A stretch of 52,434 nt of DNA from Polyangiaceae bacterium (GCA_020848455.1 JADLAB010000150.1:1-52434); one strand, 5' to 3'. Shown: positions 33,619 through 44,607, counted from the stretch's first letter. Notes: generated from the letters alone by a model not told the origin. Numbers and translations: made by a program.

Positions 33619-35631
33619 ATGCGCCGCTCGCTCTGCCTCGTCGCCGCCGGCCTCCTCCTCGCAGCGCTCGGCTGTGCCGACGGCGTGAGATTCGGGCAAG
33701 AGCTGCCGCCGGCCGGCGGCACGTACCAGCCGGGCACGGGCGGCGCGCCCTCGGGCGGCTCGGGTGCTTCGTACGGCTCGGGCGCCGCCTACGGCACGGG
33801 CTCGGGCGGCGAGGCCCCGGTCGAGCCGCCCCCGTGCGCCGAGGAGCTGCGGCGCTGTGCCCACGTCTTCGAGCTGCCCTTCGGCGGCGAGCAGTCGGTC
33901 GAGGTGCGCGGCGACTTCGCGCCCGACGGCTGGGTGAACGGCGTCCCGATGGCGCTCGTCGGCGACAGCTGGGAGGCGAGCGTCGAGCTGCCCTGGAACG
34001 CGCCGGTCGCGTACAAGCTCGTCGTCGACGGCGCGACCTGGATCACCGACCCCGGCAACCCCGCCGTGGTGCCGGACGGTCTCGGCGGCTTCAACTCCGT
34101 GCTCGACGGCGTCACCTGCGAGGCGTGGACCTGCGCGCCGCCCGTGCTCGGGAGCTTCGACTGGCGCGACGCCGTCCTCTACTTCGTCTTCGTCGACCGC
34201 TTCGCGAACGGCGACCCGTCGAACGACGCGCCCATCCCGGGCGTCGACGGCGCCGCGAACTACCAGGGCGGCGACTGGGCCGGCGTGCGCGCCACGATCG
34301 AGTCGGGCTACTTCGAATCGCTCGGCGTCAACGCGCTCTGGCTGAGCGTGCCCTTCGACAACACCGAGGCGACGGGCGTCGGCGACGACGGACACCCCTA
34401 CAGCGCCTACCATGGCTACTGGCCGCGCGACCTCGGCGCGACCGAGGCGCGCTTCGGCTCGCTCGCCGAGCTCGTCGGCGTGGTCGACGCCGCGCACGCC
34501 CACGGCCTCAAGGTGGTGGTCGACTACGCCATGAACCACGTGCACGTGAGCTCGCCCGTGTACGCAGAGCACGGCGACTGGTTCTGGCCGCTCGACTGGA
34601 ACGGCAAGCACTGCGTGTGCGGCGGCGACTGCTCGTGGGACGGCGCGGAGGGCAAGCGCTGCTGGTTCCGCGACTACCTGCCGGACTTCGACTTCACCGT
34701 GCCGGCGGCGCGCGACTACTCGGTGGGCAACGCCATCCAGTGGATCCAGGCGACGGGCATCGACGGCCTGCGCCTCGACGCGGTCAAGCACATCGAGGAC
34801 GCGTGGGTGACCGAGCTCCGCAGCCGCGTGACGACCGAGATCGAGAGCGTGAGCGGCCAGCACTTCTACCTGGTCGGCGAGACCTTCACCGGCGACCGCG
34901 GCACCATCGCCTACTACGTCGAGCCGAGCACCAAGCTCGACGGGCAGTTCGACTTCCCGCTCCGCAACGCCGTCGTCTCCCAGGTGCTGATGCGCCAGGG
35001 CTCGATGTACGACCTCGACGGCTTTCTCGCGAGCAACGACGGCTACTACGGCGCCGGCATCATGAGCACCTTCGTCGGCAACCACGACGTGCCGCGCGCC
35101 ATCCACTTCGCCTCCGACAGCCCCGCCTGGGGCGATCCGTGGGCGAGCGGCAAGGACCGCGCGTGGCAGAACCAGCCCGGCCTGCCGGGCGGCATGAGCG
35201 CCTTCGAGCGCCTGGCGAACGGCTTCGCCGTGCTGTTCACGCTGCCCGGTGTGCCGCTCGTGTACTACGGCGACGAGATCGGGATGCCGGGGGCCGGCGA
35301 TCCGGACAACCGCCGCTTCATGCAATGGCAGGGCTACAGCGCGGGGCAGACGTTCCTGCGCGAGCGCGTCGCCAGGCTCGCCGCGATCCGGGCGGCGCAC
35401 CCGGCTCTGCGGCGTGGCACGCGCGCGACCGTGAGCGTCACCGGCGACACGCTCTGCTACCGGATGGCGACGGCGGGCGACGAGGTGTTCGTGGCCGTGA
35501 ACCGCGGCGACGCCGCAGCCACGGTGAGCGGGCTGCCGGCCGGCAGCTACGTGGACGAAGTGGACGGCAGCACGCACGGCGCCGCCCCGAGCGTGCCGCC
35601 GCGCTCGACCCGCATCCTCGTCGCACCGTGA
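33619..35631 (+). CDS. GH13 alpha-amylase-family lipoprotein 1
   Basis: A 670-residue predicted lipoprotein (lipobox LGC, C19) with a Gly/Ser/Tyr-rich linker to about residue 60. An N-terminal beta domain like starch-binding CBM20/48 folds follows (about 80-165). Then comes a GH13 barrel with AYHGYWPRDL, nucleophile D387 in GLRLDAVKH, acid/base E421 in LVGETFTG and D490 in VGNHDVPR. An unusual four-cysteine insert sits near 332-347 (HCVCGGDC, then RCWF). Substrate is probably an alpha-glucan; amylase, cyclomaltodextrinase or pullulanase cannot be told apart. It has the strongest ribosome site in the window, inside a hairpin. Confidence 0.87.
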   Translation: MRRSLCLVAAGLLLAALGCADGVRFGQELPPAGGTYQPGTGGAPSGGSGASYGSGAAYGTGSGGEAPVEPPPCAEELRRCAHVFELPFGGEQSVEVRGDFAPDGWVNGVPMALVGDSWEASVELPWNAPVAYKLVVDGATWITDPGNPAVVPDGLGGFNSVLDGVTCEAWTCAPPVLGSFDWRDAVLYFVFVDRFANGDPSNDAPIPGVDGAANYQGGDWAGVRATIESGYFESLGVNALWLSVPFDNTEATGVGDDGHPYSAYHGYWPRDLGATEARFGSLAELVGVVDAAHAHGLKVVVDYAMNHVHVSSPVYAEHGDWFWPLDWNGKHCVCGGDCSWDGAEGKRCWFRDYLPDFDFTVPAARDYSVGNAIQWIQATGIDGLRLDAVKHIEDAWVTELRSRVTTEIESVSGQHFYLVGETFTGDRGTIAYYVEPSTKLDGQFDFPLRNAVVSQVLMRQGSMYDLDGFLASNDGYYGAGIMSTFVGNHDVPRAIHFASDSPAWGDPWASGKDRAWQNQPGLPGGMSAFERLANGFAVLFTLPGVPLVYYGDEIGMPGAGDPDNRRFMQWQGYSAGQTFLRERVARLAAIRAAHPALRRGTRATVSVTGDTLCYRMATAGDEVFVAVNRGDAAATVSGLPAGSYVDEVDGSTHGAAPSVPPRSTRILVAP

Positions 35632-35638
35632 CCGGTGG

Positions 35639-35821
35639 CTAGGAGGGCGCTGGGAAACGGGTCCGTCGCGAGGCGAAGGAGGCGTCCGAGATGCGGAGTG
35701 GCGCGGAGCGGAGGCCGACGACCACGTACTTTCCGTACGTTGAGGAGGCCGAGCGAGCACGCTCCGCAGGTCGGGATGCCTCGTTCGGCGCAGCAGGACG
35801 CGTTTCCCAGCGCCCTCCTAG
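35639..35821. repeat. 183-bp palindromic MITE-like element
   Basis: A perfect 21-bp inverted repeat bounds the element (35639-35659 and 35801-35821), each end beginning CTAGGAGGGCGC. The inner arms are imperfectly complementary, and the centre is a small perfect hairpin ACGTAC-loop-GTACGT around CTTTCC. The whole unit could fold as one long hairpin. It fills the space between two convergent genes; its right end supplies the TAG stop of the DASS transporter gene. No transposase is coded. It may be a non-autonomous mobile element, also acting as a two-way terminator. Confidence 0.75.
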
Positions 35822-37323
35822 GGCAGGATGACGCGCACCCACACGAGCGTGTAGCCCGTGATGAGCGCCATCGCCGCGAGGTCGAGCAAGAAGCCCGTGC
35901 GCATCATGTCGCGCAGCCGGACGTAGCCGCTGCCGAACACGATCGCGTTCGGCGGGGTGCCCGCGGGCAGCGCGAAGTCGCACGACGCGGCGAGGGTAGA
36001 GGCCGCGAGCACCGGCAGCGCCGGCGGCAGGACGTTGAGGGCGACGTTGATGGTCGCCGTGTTCGAGGCCAGGGCCGTGAGCGCCACGGTGGCCGCGGTC
36101 GCGAGCGCGACCTGCGCGGCGAGGGGCAGGCTCGTGAGCCCTCCGAGCTCTCCGGCGAGCCACTTCGACAGGCCGCTCGCCTCGATGCCGGCCGCCATGG
36201 CGAAGCTCCCGCCGAGGAGCACGAGGGTGCTCCACGGGATGCGCCGCACGGCCGCCCAGGGCAGGGCACGCTGCGCGCCGAGGGCGAACACCGCGAGCAG
36301 GGCCACGGTCGCCTCGTAGTGCTTCGGCTGCAGCTTGAACCCGCCGAAGGCGCCCGCGAGCTCGGGCGCGAGCAGCTTGCGCAAGGGGTCGCCCGCCATC
36401 CAGAGGAGCGCGGCACCGGCGAACACCATGGCCACGCGGCGCTCGCGGCCGATGAGCGGGCCGAGCGTGGCGAGCTCCTTGGCGATGGCCTCCTGCGCGT
36501 CGCGGTGGTCGAGCACCTCCTTCCTGGCGCGCAGCCACAGCACGCCCCAGACGACGGGCAAGAACAAGAGGACGAAGGGCGCGCCGATCGCGACGAACTC
36601 GAGGAAGCCCACGTCCCGGTGGAGCTTCTCGGCCACGAAGCCGCAGAAGATCGAGTTGGTCCCGGTGCCTATCTTGGTGCCGATGCCGCCCACGTTCGAG
36701 GCGTAGGCGACGGCGAGCATCAGCGCCGAGCCGAAGTGGGTGAGCTTGCGGCCGCCGTTCGCGCGCTCGAGCTGCGCGACGAGCGCGAGCGCGATGGGCA
36801 GCATCATGACGGCCGTCGCGGTGTTGGAGATCCACATCGACACGGCCGCGGTCGCCACCAGCATGCCGAGCAAGAGGCGCTTCGGCTCGGTGCCGATGGC
36901 GCGCATGATGTGCAGGGCCACGCGGCGGTGCAGCTGGAAGTGCTCCATGGCAGCGCCGATGGCCATCCCGCCGAGGAACAGGAAGTTGTAGGCGTCGAAG
37001 TAGGGCTCCGCGCTCGCCACGACGTCGCCGACGGGGCCCGCGCCGAAGACGCCGCACAGCGGGTAGAGCACGAGCGGCACGCACGCGGTGAGCGCGATGG
37101 GCACCGCCTCCGTGAACCACCACACGGCCATGAGCGCCGCCGTGGCGGCCGCGTAGGCGGGGCGGCGCCCGGCGCCCTCGATCGTGGCGAGCGCCGTCGG
37201 GCTCCAGGCGATGACCGCGAAGGCGACGAGGCCGAGCGCGAGGCTGGCCGCGCGCGTGATCGACGCTCGTCGCTTGCGCCGCGCCAGGGCGCGCTCGCGT
37301 TCCCCCGACTCCATCGGGCGCAT
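35818..37323 (-). CDS. DASS-family (SLC13) anion symporter
   Basis: A transporter of about 501 residues with some 12 hydrophobic segments. DASS marks are WWFTEAVPIALTACVPLVLYP near the start, two SNTAT motifs (MWISNTATAVMMLPIA and ALASNTATINVAL), the GTKIGTGTNSIF and LPAGTPPNAIVFGSGY loops and a last helix. The family takes up dicarboxylates, phosphate or sulfate with sodium. The start is ATG 37323 or ATG 37314; neither has a ribosome site. It stands between two GH13 genes. The substrate and any link to sugar use are not clear. Confidence 0.88.
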   Translation of the reverse strand: MRPMESGERERALARRKRRASITRAASLALGLVAFAVIAWSPTALATIEGAGRRPAYAAATAALMAVWWFTEAVPIALTACVPLVLYPLCGVFGAGPVGDVVASAEPYFDAYNFLFLGGMAIGAAMEHFQLHRRVALHIMRAIGTEPKRLLLGMLVATAAVSMWISNTATAVMMLPIALALVAQLERANGGRKLTHFGSALMLAVAYASNVGGIGTKIGTGTNSIFCGFVAEKLHRDVGFLEFVAIGAPFVLLFLPVVWGVLWLRARKEVLDHRDAQEAIAKELATLGPLIGRERRVAMVFAGAALLWMAGDPLRKLLAPELAGAFGGFKLQPKHYEATVALLAVFALGAQRALPWAAVRRIPWSTLVLLGGSFAMAAGIEASGLSKWLAGELGGLTSLPLAAQVALATAATVALTALASNTATINVALNVLPPALPVLAASTLAASCDFALPAGTPPNAIVFGSGYVRLRDMMRTGFLLDLAAMALITGYTLVWVRVILP

Positions 37324-37393
37324 GCTGCGCCGAGAACCGCCGGCGCGCCAAGTAGCGCGCCGCGCCGGCGCCGCGCGGCGGGCCGCCCCGCGC

Positions 37394-37422
37394 TCGACCG
37401 TCGGCGCGATGGGGGCTAGCCT
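37394..37422 (+). promoter_or_regulatory. Candidate promoter of GH13 lipoprotein 2
   Basis: TCGACC (37394-37399), 17 nt and TAGCCT (37417-37422), then 10 nt to ATG 37433. Both hexamers and the spacing equal those of nagZ. This argues against the in-frame ATG at 37409, which lies between them. Confidence 0.45.
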
Positions 37423-37432
37423 CGGGTATCGC

Positions 37433-39583
37433 ATGGCGACGGCGGACGACAGCGGGCGTGCCGGCGGGCGCGCCGGTGCGCTCGGCCTCGCGCTCGCCCT
37501 CGCCGCCTGTGGCGGCGTCGAGCCGCCGCGCCGCGACTGTGTCGGGCGCGTGTGGTCGACGGCGCCCGAGGCCCACGTCCTCGGGAGCTGGGACGGTTGG
37601 GCTCCGCCGGGCACGCCCGTCGAGCCCTTCGGCGACGGCTGGTACCTCGCGCGGCTCGAGCTGCCGCCGGGCGAGCACGGCTACCTCGTGTCGGACGCGA
37701 GCGGCGTGCATCCGGACCCCCTCGATCCGCTCGGCACCTGGCGGACCGACGGCTCGGACGAGGAGGTCTCGCTGCTCGTCGTCGCCGACTGCTCGGTGCC
37801 GGAGCTGCTCGGGACCGCGGTCGACGTGAGCGCCGACGCGCTCGCGCTCGTGGCCGAGCTCCGCGCGAGCGCGAGCGGCGCCCCGCTCGACGCCGCGAGC
37901 CTCGTCGTGACGACCCCCGACGGCGTGGGCGCTCCTTTCGTGTCCGGCGCACCCGAGAGCGGGCGCGTCGAGGTCGCGATCGCGGGGCTGCCGCCGGGCC
38001 GTGTCTCCGCCCTCCTCGGCGCGGCCGACGAGAACGGCCTCCGCGCCGAGGCGCGCGCGCTCGGCTGGACGGCGCCCGCCACCGGGACGCCGGGCGAGCG
38101 CGATCTGCGCGACGAGGTGCTCTACGAGGTCCTGATCGACCGCTTCCGGGGGGACGGCGGCGCGGCGCTCGACCCGCCCCCGACGCCGGGCTCTCGTGCG
38201 GGGGGCACGCTCGGCGGTGTCGCGGCGGCGATCGACGACGGCTCTCTCGCCGCGCTCGGCGTCACGGCCCTGTGGCTCTCGCCCGTCCTGCCGGGACCGC
38301 TCGGCACCCGCCTCGGCCCGGACGGCCACCTCTACGAGGGCTACCACGGCTACTGGCCCACCGAGAGCCGCGGGGTCGAGGCGCGCCTCGGCGGCGAGGC
38401 CGCGCTCGACGCGCTCGTCGCCCGCGCGCACGCGGCGGGCCTGGCCGTGCACCTCGATCTCGTCCCGAACCACGTCGAGGCCGAGAGCGCCCGCTACCTC
38501 GAGCACCCCGAGTGGTTCTCGCCGTCGGGCTGCGTGTGCGGCAGCGCGAGCTGCCCCTGGAGCAGCCACATCGAGACCTGCTGGTTCACGCCGTTCCTGC
38601 CCGACGTGCGCTTCCAGGAGCCGGGGGCGATGGCGGCGACGCTCGGCGACGTGCGCTACTTCCTCGAGCGTTTCGACGTCGACGGCTACCGCATCGACGC
38701 CGTACCGATGATGCCGCGCGCGGTCACGCGGCGCATCGCGGATGCGACCCGGCGTGCGGCCGCCCCGGCGCGCGCGCGGCTGCTCCTCGGCGAGATCTAC
38801 ACCGGTCCCGGCACGGCCGCCGTCGAGGCGCTCGCCTACCAGCTCGGCCCGGACGGTCTCGACAGCGCCTTCGACTTCCCGCTCATGTGGGCCCTGCACG
38901 ACGCCGTCGCCCGCGGCACGGGGAGCTTCGGGGCGGTCGAGGCCGTGCTCGCCTACGAGGAGACGCGGCTCGCGGGCTCCGGCGCCGTGCTGGCGCGCAT
39001 GCTCGACAACCACGACACGCCGCGCTTCGTCTCGGTCGCGACGGGTGACGACGCGGCGGACGCCTGGTCGTCGCCCGCGCCGCAGCCCGCGAGCCCGGAG
39101 CCCTACGAGCGACTGGCCGTGGCCCTGGCCATCGTCTTCACGCTGCCCGGCCTGCCCGTGCTCTACCAGGGCGACGAGCTCGGGCTCGCCGGCGGCGCCG
39201 ACCCCGACAATCGCCGCGTGCTGCCGCGCGCGAGCGAGCTCTGGCCCGCGCAGCAGGCCCTCGGCGTCACCGTCGGCCGGCTCGCGCGCCTGCGCCGCTG
39301 CAGCGCGGCCCTGCGGCGCGGTGCCCGCACGCCACTCGTCGCAGCGGGGGACCACTACGCGTACCGCCGCGACGGGGACTACCCGGTCGTCGTCGCCGTC
39401 TCGGCCTCGGACGCGCCCGTGAGCTTCACGCTCCCGCCGGCGGCCGTCGGGCCCGGCACCTGGCGCGACGTCGTGACGGGCGCGAGCGTCGTCGCGGACG
39501 GCGAAGCGACGCCGGTCGAGCTCGCCCCGCGCAGCTACCGGATCCTGGTGCGGAGCGACGACCCGTGCCGCGACGCGTTCTAG
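37433..39583 (+). CDS. GH13 alpha-amylase-family lipoprotein 2
   Basis: A 716-residue predicted lipoprotein (lipobox LAAC). An N-terminal glycan-binding-like domain (VLGSWDGWAPPG, then WYLARLELPPGEHGY) is followed by a second beta segment and the GH13 barrel: YHGYWPTESRGVEARLGG, nucleophile D422 in GYRIDAVPM, acid/base E454 in LLGEIYTG, D528 in LDNHDTPR. It shares with lipoprotein 1 the four-cysteine insert (CVCGSASC from C367, then TCWF). So the two are paralogues of one subfamily. It probably acts on alpha-glucans at the cell surface. It starts 110 bp from the divergent transporter gene. Confidence 0.87.
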   Translation: MATADDSGRAGGRAGALGLALALAACGGVEPPRRDCVGRVWSTAPEAHVLGSWDGWAPPGTPVEPFGDGWYLARLELPPGEHGYLVSDASGVHPDPLDPLGTWRTDGSDEEVSLLVVADCSVPELLGTAVDVSADALALVAELRASASGAPLDAASLVVTTPDGVGAPFVSGAPESGRVEVAIAGLPPGRVSALLGAADENGLRAEARALGWTAPATGTPGERDLRDEVLYEVLIDRFRGDGGAALDPPPTPGSRAGGTLGGVAAAIDDGSLAALGVTALWLSPVLPGPLGTRLGPDGHLYEGYHGYWPTESRGVEARLGGEAALDALVARAHAAGLAVHLDLVPNHVEAESARYLEHPEWFSPSGCVCGSASCPWSSHIETCWFTPFLPDVRFQEPGAMAATLGDVRYFLERFDVDGYRIDAVPMMPRAVTRRIADATRRAAAPARARLLLGEIYTGPGTAAVEALAYQLGPDGLDSAFDFPLMWALHDAVARGTGSFGAVEAVLAYEETRLAGSGAVLARMLDNHDTPRFVSVATGDDAADAWSSPAPQPASPEPYERLAVALAIVFTLPGLPVLYQGDELGLAGGADPDNRRVLPRASELWPAQQALGVTVGRLARLRRCSAALRRGARTPLVAAGDHYAYRRDGDYPVVVAVSASDAPVSFTLPPAAVGPGTWRDVVTGASVVADGEATPVELAPRSYRILVRSDDPCRDAF

Positions 39584-39639
39584 CGCGCTCCGCGGCCTGG
39601 CGGGCCGGCCGGTGCGGACTCCAGGCGCCGGGTCGCTCC

Positions 39640-39668
39640 TCGACGGACCCCGGCACGCGGTGTACGGT
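39640..39668 (+). promoter_or_regulatory. Candidate promoter of the diguanylate cyclase gene
   Basis: TCGACG (39640-39645), 17 nt and TACGGT (39663-39668), then 11 nt to GTG 39680. It has the same TCGAC-type -35 as nagZ and amylase 2. Confidence 0.4.
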
Positions 39669-39679
39669 CGAGCGTCATC

Positions 39680-41119
39680 GTGGACGAGCCCGCATCGCTA
39701 CCGACCCGCGTCCGCCGGCAGCAGGCGGCCCTGCTCGCGATCGGAGCCGAGTGGCGGCGCTACGAGGGGGACGTCGACGGCGCCGTCCGGCTCATCACCG
39801 AGACCGCCGTGACGGCGCTCGACGTCGAGCGGGCGAGCGTGTGGCTGCTCGACGAGGGCCGCACCAAGATCTTCTGCGAGGACCTCTACGAGCGCGCCGC
39901 CCGGCGCCACAGCCGCGGCGTGGAGCTGCCCGCCGCCGCCTATCCGCACTACTTCGCCGCGCTCGGCTCCGAGGAGGTCATTGCGGCGAGCGACGCGCAC
40001 CGCGATCCGCGCACGAGCGAGTTCAGCGCGGGCTACCTCTCGCCGCTCGGCATCGGGGCGATGCTCGACGCGCCGATCCGCTCGGGCGGTCGGGTGGTGG
40101 GCGTGCTCTGCCACGAGCACGTGGGCGGCGAGCGCGTGTTCCAGATCGACGAGCAGAACACCGCGAACTACCTCGCGAGCCTCGTGTCGCTGGCGCTCGA
40201 GCTCCGCCGCCGGCTCCAGAGCGAGCGGGCGGTGGCCGAGTCGCTGTCGCTCCTGCGCGCCGCCTTCGAGGCCACGAGCGAGGGCATCCTCGCCGTCGAC
40301 CCGGCGGGCTCGGTCGTCGCGTACAACCAGCGCTTCGTCGAGATGTGGGGCGTGCCGGCCGAGCTGCTCGGCCGCGGCGGCGACGCCGGTCCGCGCCTGC
40401 AGTACCTCGCGAGCCAGACCACCGCCCCCGAGGCCTTCGTGGCCCGGGTCCGGGCGATCTTCTCCGAGCCCGAGGCCGAGAGCAGCGACCTCTTCGAGCT
40501 CCGCGACGGGCGCAGCGTCGAGCGCACGAGCCGTCCGCAGCGGCTCGGCGGCAAGGTGATCGGGCGCGTCTGGAGCTACCGCGACGTCACGCAGCGCCGG
40601 CGCATGGAGGCCGCCCTCCGGGCGAGCGAGGAGCAGCTGCGCGAGCTCGCGAGTCGCGATGCCCTCACGGGCCTGTACAACCGCCGCCACCTGCACCAGC
40701 AGCTCGAGGAGGAGATCGCGCGCTCGCGCCGCAGCGGGCGGGCCTTCTCGGTGGCGATGCTCGACGTCGACCACTTCAAGCGCATCAACGACGAGCACGG
40801 GCACCAGACGGGCGACGAGGTGCTGCACGCCTTCGCCGCGGACGTGCTCGGGCGGCTGCGCCGGACCGACACCGTCGGGCGCTGGGGCGGGGAAGAGTTC
40901 CTGCTCGTGCTGCCCGAGACGGCGCGCGACGGCGCGCGCCACGTCCTCGACGAGCTCCGCGAGCACGTCGCGCGGCCGCGCGCGAGCCTGCCGCGCTTCA
41001 CCGTGTCGGTCGGCGTCGCGGCGTTCCCGGAGGACGGCGCCGAGCTGCGGCCGCTCATCGCGTGCGCGGACGCCCGTCTCTACGAGGCGAAGGCCGCGGG
41101 ACGGAACGCCGTGCGCTGA
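39680..41119 (+). CDS. GAF-PAS-GGDEF diguanylate cyclase
   Basis: A 479-residue soluble signalling enzyme. A GAF domain (about 20-175: AVRLITETAVTALDVERASV to ANYLASLVSLALELR) is followed by a PAS domain (about 190-315: SLLRAAFEATSEGILAVDP, then VWSYRDVTQRR), a short coiled linker and a GGDEF domain (about 330-478). The active loop is RWGGEEF (G403-F407), and an inhibitory I-site R394-R-T-D397 lies at the usual five residues before it. It should make cyclic di-GMP in response to a small ligand or redox cue sensed by GAF or PAS. No EAL domain. Single gene, convergent with the next. Confidence 0.93.
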   Translation: MDEPASLPTRVRRQQAALLAIGAEWRRYEGDVDGAVRLITETAVTALDVERASVWLLDEGRTKIFCEDLYERAARRHSRGVELPAAAYPHYFAALGSEEVIAASDAHRDPRTSEFSAGYLSPLGIGAMLDAPIRSGGRVVGVLCHEHVGGERVFQIDEQNTANYLASLVSLALELRRRLQSERAVAESLSLLRAAFEATSEGILAVDPAGSVVAYNQRFVEMWGVPAELLGRGGDAGPRLQYLASQTTAPEAFVARVRAIFSEPEAESSDLFELRDGRSVERTSRPQRLGGKVIGRVWSYRDVTQRRRMEAALRASEEQLRELASRDALTGLYNRRHLHQQLEEEIARSRRSGRAFSVAMLDVDHFKRINDEHGHQTGDEVLHAFAADVLGRLRRTDTVGRWGGEEFLLVLPETARDGARHVLDELREHVARPRASLPRFTVSVGVAAFPEDGAELRPLIACADARLYEAKAAGRNAVR

Positions 41120-41141
41120 GCGCGGCCGGCGCGCGCGCCGC

Positions 41142-42917
<1,776 letters not shown>

Positions 42918-43040
42918 GTGTGTCTCCGAAGTAAGGTGCCCCCGACGTCGCCCGATCAGGCTATCGGTCCGACGCAGGCGTGCGCAAGGACGTCCCGCCC
43001 GAGGCGGCAGGCGCCGGCGCGGCGCAGCCCGGCACGAGGC

Positions 43041-43724
43041 TCAGCGGTGCGCGCGCCTGTCGGCCTCGACCTCGGCCGCGGCGTCCTCGGCCGCGGGCCC
43101 GTCGCTGCCGGCCGCTGCGCCGGGTGCGGGCGCGCCCGCGACCCGCACGCCGACCGGCCCCGCAGCTGCGAGCCGTGCCGCCGGGAGCTGCTTGAACACG
43201 TAGAAGATCTCGCCCTCGTCGCCGAGCTCGACGGCGACGTCGTAGGGCTGCGTCTTGGCGATGCGCGTGAGGATCTGGTCGGCCTCGTCGAGCGACACGT
43301 CGAGCACGGGGGCGGCCTCGAGGGCCTGGATCCGACCGCCGCGGTTGGCCGCCAGCGCGAGCAGGGCCTGCTCGCGGCGCCGGTCGCGGGTGGCGTCTCC
43401 GCTCGACTCGAGGTGACGCCCGCCGCGCCGCACCACCGCGAAGGCGAGCAGCGTGAGAAGCGCGAAGATGCCGCCGGTGACGGCGCCCGTCGTGGCGCCG
43501 AAGAGCGGCGTGAGGAGCAGGCCGACGAGGGCGGCCACCCCGAGGCCGACGACGAGCACGATCCAGCCGAAGGCGTGCACGACGCCGCCGGCGAGCCGCG
43601 CGGGCTTGCCGGCGTGGGTGAGGGACGTCCCGCTGAGCAGGTTGCGCGGCTTGCCGCAGCCCGAGCAGTAGGCGTCGAGCCCGCGGTACACGAGTGGCGC
43701 GTTCGTCCGGCAGTAGGGGCACAT
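43041..43724 (-). CDS. Zinc-ribbon membrane protein
   Basis: A 227-residue protein. Two CxxC pairs at the N-terminus (CPYC 2-5 and CSGC 21-24) form a zinc ribbon. Two membrane helices follow (about 48-68 and 75-95). A cytoplasmic domain of about 75 residues (QALLALAANRGGRIQALEAA, then DEADQILTRIAKT and FKQLP) resembles a winged helix. The tail is Ala-rich and acidic. Starting at ATG 43724 places the zinc ribbon at the very N-terminus. The family is not named; similar ribbon-TM-winged-helix proteins occur widely and are uncharacterised. Confidence 0.7.
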   Translation of the reverse strand: MCPYCRTNAPLVYRGLDAYCSGCGKPRNLLSGTSLTHAGKPARLAGGVVHAFGWIVLVVGLGVAALVGLLLTPLFGATTGAVTGGIFALLTLLAFAVVRRGGRHLESSGDATRDRRREQALLALAANRGGRIQALEAAPVLDVSLDEADQILTRIAKTQPYDVAVELGDEGEIFYVFKQLPAARLAAAGPVGVRVAGAPAPGAAAGSDGPAAEDAAAEVEADRRAHR

Positions 43725-43821
43725 GGCGGGCCCACCATACAACGAAGCCCGTCCGCGCGCCGGTCGCGGCCGCCGTGCTCACCGGGGCGCGCCCGCGCGG
43801 GAGACGCTATGCTCGCGGCCG

Positions 43822-44607
43822 ATGGTGAAATGCGACGCGCCCGCGCGCTCGATGGGGGGCTACGACCGGGCTCGCGCGCTCGTCGCGCTCGCGTTCGGGC
43901 TCGCGCTGCTCGCGGGCCCGGCGCGGGCGCGCGCGCTCGAGCACCCGCCGGATCTCGTCGCCGAGGGCGAGTGCGAGGCCTGGATCGGCACCGTGAGCGG
44001 CAACGATCCGTCGGTGCGCGTGAGCGCGCGCCTGTGCCCGGCGGGGGGCGACGCCGTCAAGGGCCAGCTCCAGTGGTCGAGCCTGAAGAGCGGCTACAGC
44101 GTGCGCGATGTCGAGGGACGCTGGCTCGACGGCAAGAAGAAGCTCGAGATGCGCGACGTGCGCGTGGCCGAGTCGCACCCCAATCCCGGCTGGGTCTTCT
44201 GCACGGTCGACAAGTACGACCTCGCGCTCGAGACGCCGAACGAGCTGCGGGGCACCTACGTGTCGGCCGCGTGCCGCGACCACGCGCGCGTCATGCTGTC
44301 GCGCGTGCCGAAGCCGCCGGCACCCCCCGGCTCGGGCACCGCGACCGCGCCATCCTCGGGCCCGGCCGAGCCGGGTCCGCCGGGCTCCGCGTCGCCCCCG
44401 GGGCCCGGTCCAGACCCGCGCCCGACGGACGGCCCGGACGTGAGGCCGCCGCCGCCCGTCGCGGACGATCCGCCCCCGCGGCCGCGCGACCGGCGGAGCG
44501 GCTGTAGTTGCGAGGCGGTCGCGGCCGACGGGCGACGGGCGCCTGTGCCGCTCGGTCTCGCGCTCGTGGCGCTCGTGGCGCTCGGGCGCGCGCGTCGCCG
44601 GCCCTGA
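43822..44607 (+). CDS. MYXO-CTERM-type exported protein, single domain
   Basis: A 261-residue exported protein with a signal peptide, one copy of the same domain found twice in the protein at 30505, and a MYXO-CTERM-like end. The domain (about 47-162) has cysteines 51, 72, 127 and 151, with GYSVRDVEGRW, ESHPNPGWVFCTVDKYD and ELRGTY. A Pro/Gly-rich linker (165-220) leads to RRSGCSCEAV, a hydrophobic stretch and the final ARRRP. The tail is thought to sort proteins to the myxobacterial surface. The start could be ATG 43822 or ATG 43852; TATGCT lies 8 nt before the first. Function unknown. Confidence 0.75.
   Translation: MVKCDAPARSMGGYDRARALVALAFGLALLAGPARARALEHPPDLVAEGECEAWIGTVSGNDPSVRVSARLCPAGGDAVKGQLQWSSLKSGYSVRDVEGRWLDGKKKLEMRDVRVAESHPNPGWVFCTVDKYDLALETPNELRGTYVSAACRDHARVMLSRVPKPPAPPGSGTATAPSSGPAEPGPPGSASPPGPGPDPRPTDGPDVRPPPPVADDPPPRPRDRRSGCSCEAVAADGRRAPVPLGLALVALVALGRARRRP

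Noticed and set aside
35639-39355. Long minus-strand open frame of over 1200 codons opposite the transporter and second amylase
   Set aside because: It is an Arg/Ala-rich reading of two well-supported genes in other frames; such long false frames are normal in very GC-rich DNA.
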